Below are positions 61,605-64,000 of a DNA stretch of 64,000 nucleotides, piece after piece (the first letter of the stretch is position 1; each line of letters opens with the position of its first letter). The stretch is from assembly GCF_002218005.2 (NCBI RefSeq), contig NZ_AP018678.1, positions 1,736,001 through 1,800,000 of the forward strand. The letters are read 5' to 3'. The notes under the pieces are model-generated. The model saw only the letters and a list, made by a program, of their open reading frames with translations. It was not told where the DNA came from and did not search any database. A program made the position numbers and the translations under genes. Origin of the DNA: Vibrio algivorus (GTDB lineage Bacteria > Pseudomonadota > Gammaproteobacteria > Enterobacterales > Vibrionaceae).

Positions 61605-64000
61605 ATGATCACCCTACTTACCCTCATCGTTACGCTTGTCGTATTCGGTTTTTGTTTATACCACCGCCGCTCTCTGTCGATAACCATTGGGACTATGGCG
61701 GTAGTGTTATTGATTTCGACCTTACTTGGTGGACTATCACCAATTTTATTTGGCGTATTTGTTATCCTTTCGGGGTTAGTTGCGATTCCACAAATCCGCC
61801 GCTCACTATTCAGTAAGCCTGCACTCAAAGTATTCCGCCAAATTTTACCGGCGATGTCGCAAACGGAAAAAGAAGCAATCGATGCGGGTACAGTATGGTG
61901 GGAAGCGGAACTATTTAAAGGAAAACCAGATTGGAAGAAATTATCCGATATTCAAGCGCCAAAATTAAGTGATGAAGAGCAAGCCTTTATTGATGGACCT
62001 GTAAATGAAGTTTGTCGTATGGCTAATGACTTTGAAATCACTCATGAATTAGCCGATTTACCGCCAGAAATTTGGCAATACCTGAAAGACCATAAATTCT
62101 TCGCCATGATCATCAAGAAAAAATATGGCGGCTTAGAGTTTTCTGCCTACGCACAATCTGTTGTACTACAAAAACTGACTGGCGTATCCGGCGTACTATC
62201 TTCAACGGTTGGCGTACCGAATTCATTAGGCCCAGGTGAATTATTGCAACACTACGGCACTAAAGAGCAGCAAGATCATTACTTACCTCGCCTAGCTGAA
62301 GGTAAAGAAATCCCATGTTTTGCTTTAACTAGCCCAGAAGCGGGTTCTGATGCCGGTGCAATCCCTGATTTTGGCATTGTGTGCAAAGGCGAATGGCAAG
62401 GCAAAGAAGTTCTTGGGATGCGTCTAACATGGAATAAACGCTATATCACGCTGGCACCTATCGCAACCGTGCTTGGCTTAGCCTTTAAACTCCGCGATCC
62501 TGATGGGTTACTCGGTGATCAAGAAGATATCGGTATTACTTGTGCTTTAATTCCAACCGATACTCAAGGCGTCAAAATTGGTCGTCGTCACTTCCCTCTA
62601 AATGTGCCATTCCAAAATGGTCCTACTCAAGGTAAAGATATTTTTGTACCGCTAGACTACATCATCGGTGGTCCAGAAATGGCAGGTCAAGGCTGGCGTA
62701 TGCTAGTAGAATGTTTATCTGTTGGCCGTGGTATTACTCTACCTTCTAACTCTACCGGTGGCACTAAAACAGCAGCATTGGCAACCGGTGCTTATGCGCG
62801 TATTCGCCGCCAATTTAAACAACCAATCGGTCACATGGAAGGTATTGAAGAACCATTAGCGCGTCTTGCTGGTAATGCTTATGTCATGGATGCTGCAAGT
62901 CAATTAACCGTTGCAGGTATTGATCTAGGTGAAAAACCATCGGTTATTTCAGCAATTGTAAAATATCACTGTACTCATCGTGGACAACGAGCCTTAATTG
63001 ATGCAATGGACATTGCTGGTGGTAAAGGTGTATGTATGGGGCCAGCTAACTTTTTAGCCCGTGGTTACCAAGGTGCACCCATTGCTATTACCGTAGAAGG
63101 TGCCAATATCCTAACTCGTTCTATGATTATTTACGGCCAAGGTGCAATTCGTTGCCACCCTTATGTACTAGAAGAAATGGAAGCGGCACATTCAAGAGAA
63201 AAAAATGCCCTATCACGCTTTGATAGCGCGGTATTTGGACATATCGGCTTTAGTATGAGTAATGCGGTGCGTAGTTTCTGGTTAGGGCTGACGGATGGTC
63301 GAGGGTCGGATTATGCGGTGCCAAATGATGCTAATTTTAATGGTATCATTCACGATCAAATCAAAGGTTATTACCAAAAACTTAACCGCTACAGTGCCAA
63401 TATTGCTTTAATGTCAGATATTTCAATGGCGGTACTAGGCGGCTCATTAAAACGTAAAGAACGTTTATCGGCTCGCTTAGGTGATGTTTTAAGCCAACTT
63501 TATTTAAGCTCTGCAACATTAAAGCGCTTTGAGATGGAGGGCTATCAAGAAGCAGATCTACCGCTAGTCCATTGGGGGGTTCAAGATAGCTTGCGACAAG
63601 CAGAAGACGCGATTGATGACTTCTTACGTAACTTCCCATCACGAGGAGCGGCTGGTTTAATGCGTGTACTAATTTTACCACTAGGTAAGGTACGTAAAGC
63701 GCCAAGTGATACTCTCGATAACCAAGTAGCTCAAATTCTGCAAACGCCATCAGAAACTCGTTCACGTATTGGTCGTAATCAGTATTTAGAAGCGAGTGAG
63801 TTCAACCCAGCAGGTAAAATTGAACTGGCTCTACAAACGATTCTACGTGCCGAGCCTATCTTTGATGACATTGTCAAACAATCAGGCAAACGCCGAGCTT
63901 TTGTCCAACTAGATAAGGTCGCTGACATTGGATTAGAAAATGGTTGGATTAATGAAGAGCAAGCGAAGGTTTTACGTGATGCAGAATTCTATCGTTTAGA
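61605..64000 (+). CDS. fadE: Acyl-CoA dehydrogenase FadE, 3' end cut by the window edge
   Basis: 798 codons are visible without a stop. E. coli FadE has 814, so only about 15-20 residues are missing. There are two N-terminal hydrophobic helices (1-65). The E. coli-like MSQTEKEAIDAGTVWWE segment, the flavin/substrate motif CFALTSPEAGSDAGAIPD and the GPTQGKDIFVP region follow. It catalyses the first oxidation of fatty-acid beta-oxidation at the inner membrane. AAGGAAG precedes the ATG at 61605. Regulated by the FadR box upstream. Confidence 0.96.
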   Translation, partial: MITLLTLIVTLVVFGFCLYHRRSLSITIGTMAVVLLISTLLGGLSPILFGVFVILSGLVAIPQIRRSLFSKPALKVFRQILPAMSQTEKEAIDAGTVWWEAELFKGKPDWKKLSDIQAPKLSDEEQAFIDGPVNEVCRMANDFEITHELADLPPEIWQYLKDHKFFAMIIKKKYGGLEFSAYAQSVVLQKLTGVSGVLSSTVGVPNSLGPGELLQHYGTKEQQDHYLPRLAEGKEIPCFALTSPEAGSDAGAIPDFGIVCKGEWQGKEVLGMRLTWNKRYITLAPIATVLGLAFKLRDPDGLLGDQEDIGITCALIPTDTQGVKIGRRHFPLNVPFQNGPTQGKDIFVPLDYIIGGPEMAGQGWRMLVECLSVGRGITLPSNSTGGTKTAALATGAYARIRRQFKQPIGHMEGIEEPLARLAGNAYVMDAASQLTVAGIDLGEKPSVISAIVKYHCTHRGQRALIDAMDIAGGKGVCMGPANFLARGYQGAPIAITVEGANILTRSMIIYGQGAIRCHPYVLEEMEAAHSREKNALSRFDSAVFGHIGFSMSNAVRSFWLGLTDGRGSDYAVPNDANFNGIIHDQIKGYYQKLNRYSANIALMSDISMAVLGGSLKRKERLSARLGDVLSQLYLSSATLKRFEMEGYQEADLPLVHWGVQDSLRQAEDAIDDFLRNFPSRGAAGLMRVLILPLGKVRKAPSDTLDNQVAQILQTPSETRSRIGRNQYLEASEFNPAGKIELALQTILRAEPIFDDIVKQSGKRRAFVQLDKVADIGLENGWINEEQAKVLRDAEFYRL

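Overview
The window looks like a chromosome-I segment of a moderately AT-rich Vibrionaceae bacterium, most likely genus Vibrio. The main evidence is a toxRS pair divergent from htpG, a two-domain NagE without its own EIIA, several Vibrio-typical DUF families (2788, 2956, 2897, 2069, 2066, 2057), and gene orders shared with E. coli and Vibrio (ybfF-DUF2788-fldA-fur; cysZ/zipA-ligA; cysK, ptsH-ptsI-crr; bamC-dapA/gcvR-bcp; purM-purN/upp; gmhA/fadE). I see no tRNA, rRNA, CRISPR array, prophage or intact transposase gene. The species cannot be fixed from this sequence alone.

Layout. 1-2.6 kb: the 3' part of an alkyl sulfatase gene, then a convergent tsdBA pair (thiosulfate dehydrogenase and its diheme cytochrome). 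2.8-7.0 kb: ybfF, a DUF2788 gene, fldA, fur and glnS. 7.1-12.1 kb: a GlcNAc regulon (nagE facing nagB-nagA-nagC) with a palindromic NagC operator and a CRP-like site between the arms. 12.2-20.4 kb: CPA2 antiporter, asnB, rfaH, POT peptide permease, hemH, adk. 20.5-24.5 kb: htpG facing toxR-toxS, then a SelW-like gene. 24.5-30 kb: yfcE/yfcH, a cysteine-free CnoX, cueR, a DUF2057 gene and a porin. 30-38.5 kb: ligA, zipA, cysZ, cysK and the ptsHI-crr operon. 38.6-43.7 kb: Dyp peroxidase, several small membrane or DUF genes, yffB-dapE, an M15 peptidase. 43.8-52 kb: bamC, dapA, gcvR, bcp, perM with a TusA-like gene, bepA-yfgD-wrbA-like-DUF2069. 52-55.4 kb: a LysR gene divergent from a reductase/alcohol dehydrogenase pair. 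55.5-64 kb: DUF2066, upp, purM-purN, yafJ, gmhA and fadE, which runs off the right edge.

Links between genes. Crr (EIIA-Glc) probably supplies the EIIA that NagE lacks, and PtsH/PtsI phosphorylate it, so one window holds the likely GlcNAc phosphorelay plus its catabolism (NagA, NagB) and repressor (NagC). ToxR may control the porin 5 kb away, as ToxR controls OmpU/OmpT in other vibrios. purM has a consensus PurR box and fadE a FadR box at its promoter.

Most of the window is conserved housekeeping sequence. The unusual content lies between genes. A MITE-like family with terminal inverted repeats (four long copies, several remnants) includes a copy that supplies the last 17 codons and stop of yfcE. 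Two unrelated 7-bp tandem arrays, each exactly 10 units, sit directly after the stop codons of purM and purN. A small upstream ORF overlaps the fur start in another frame, like E. coli uof. No clearly new multi-gene system was found.
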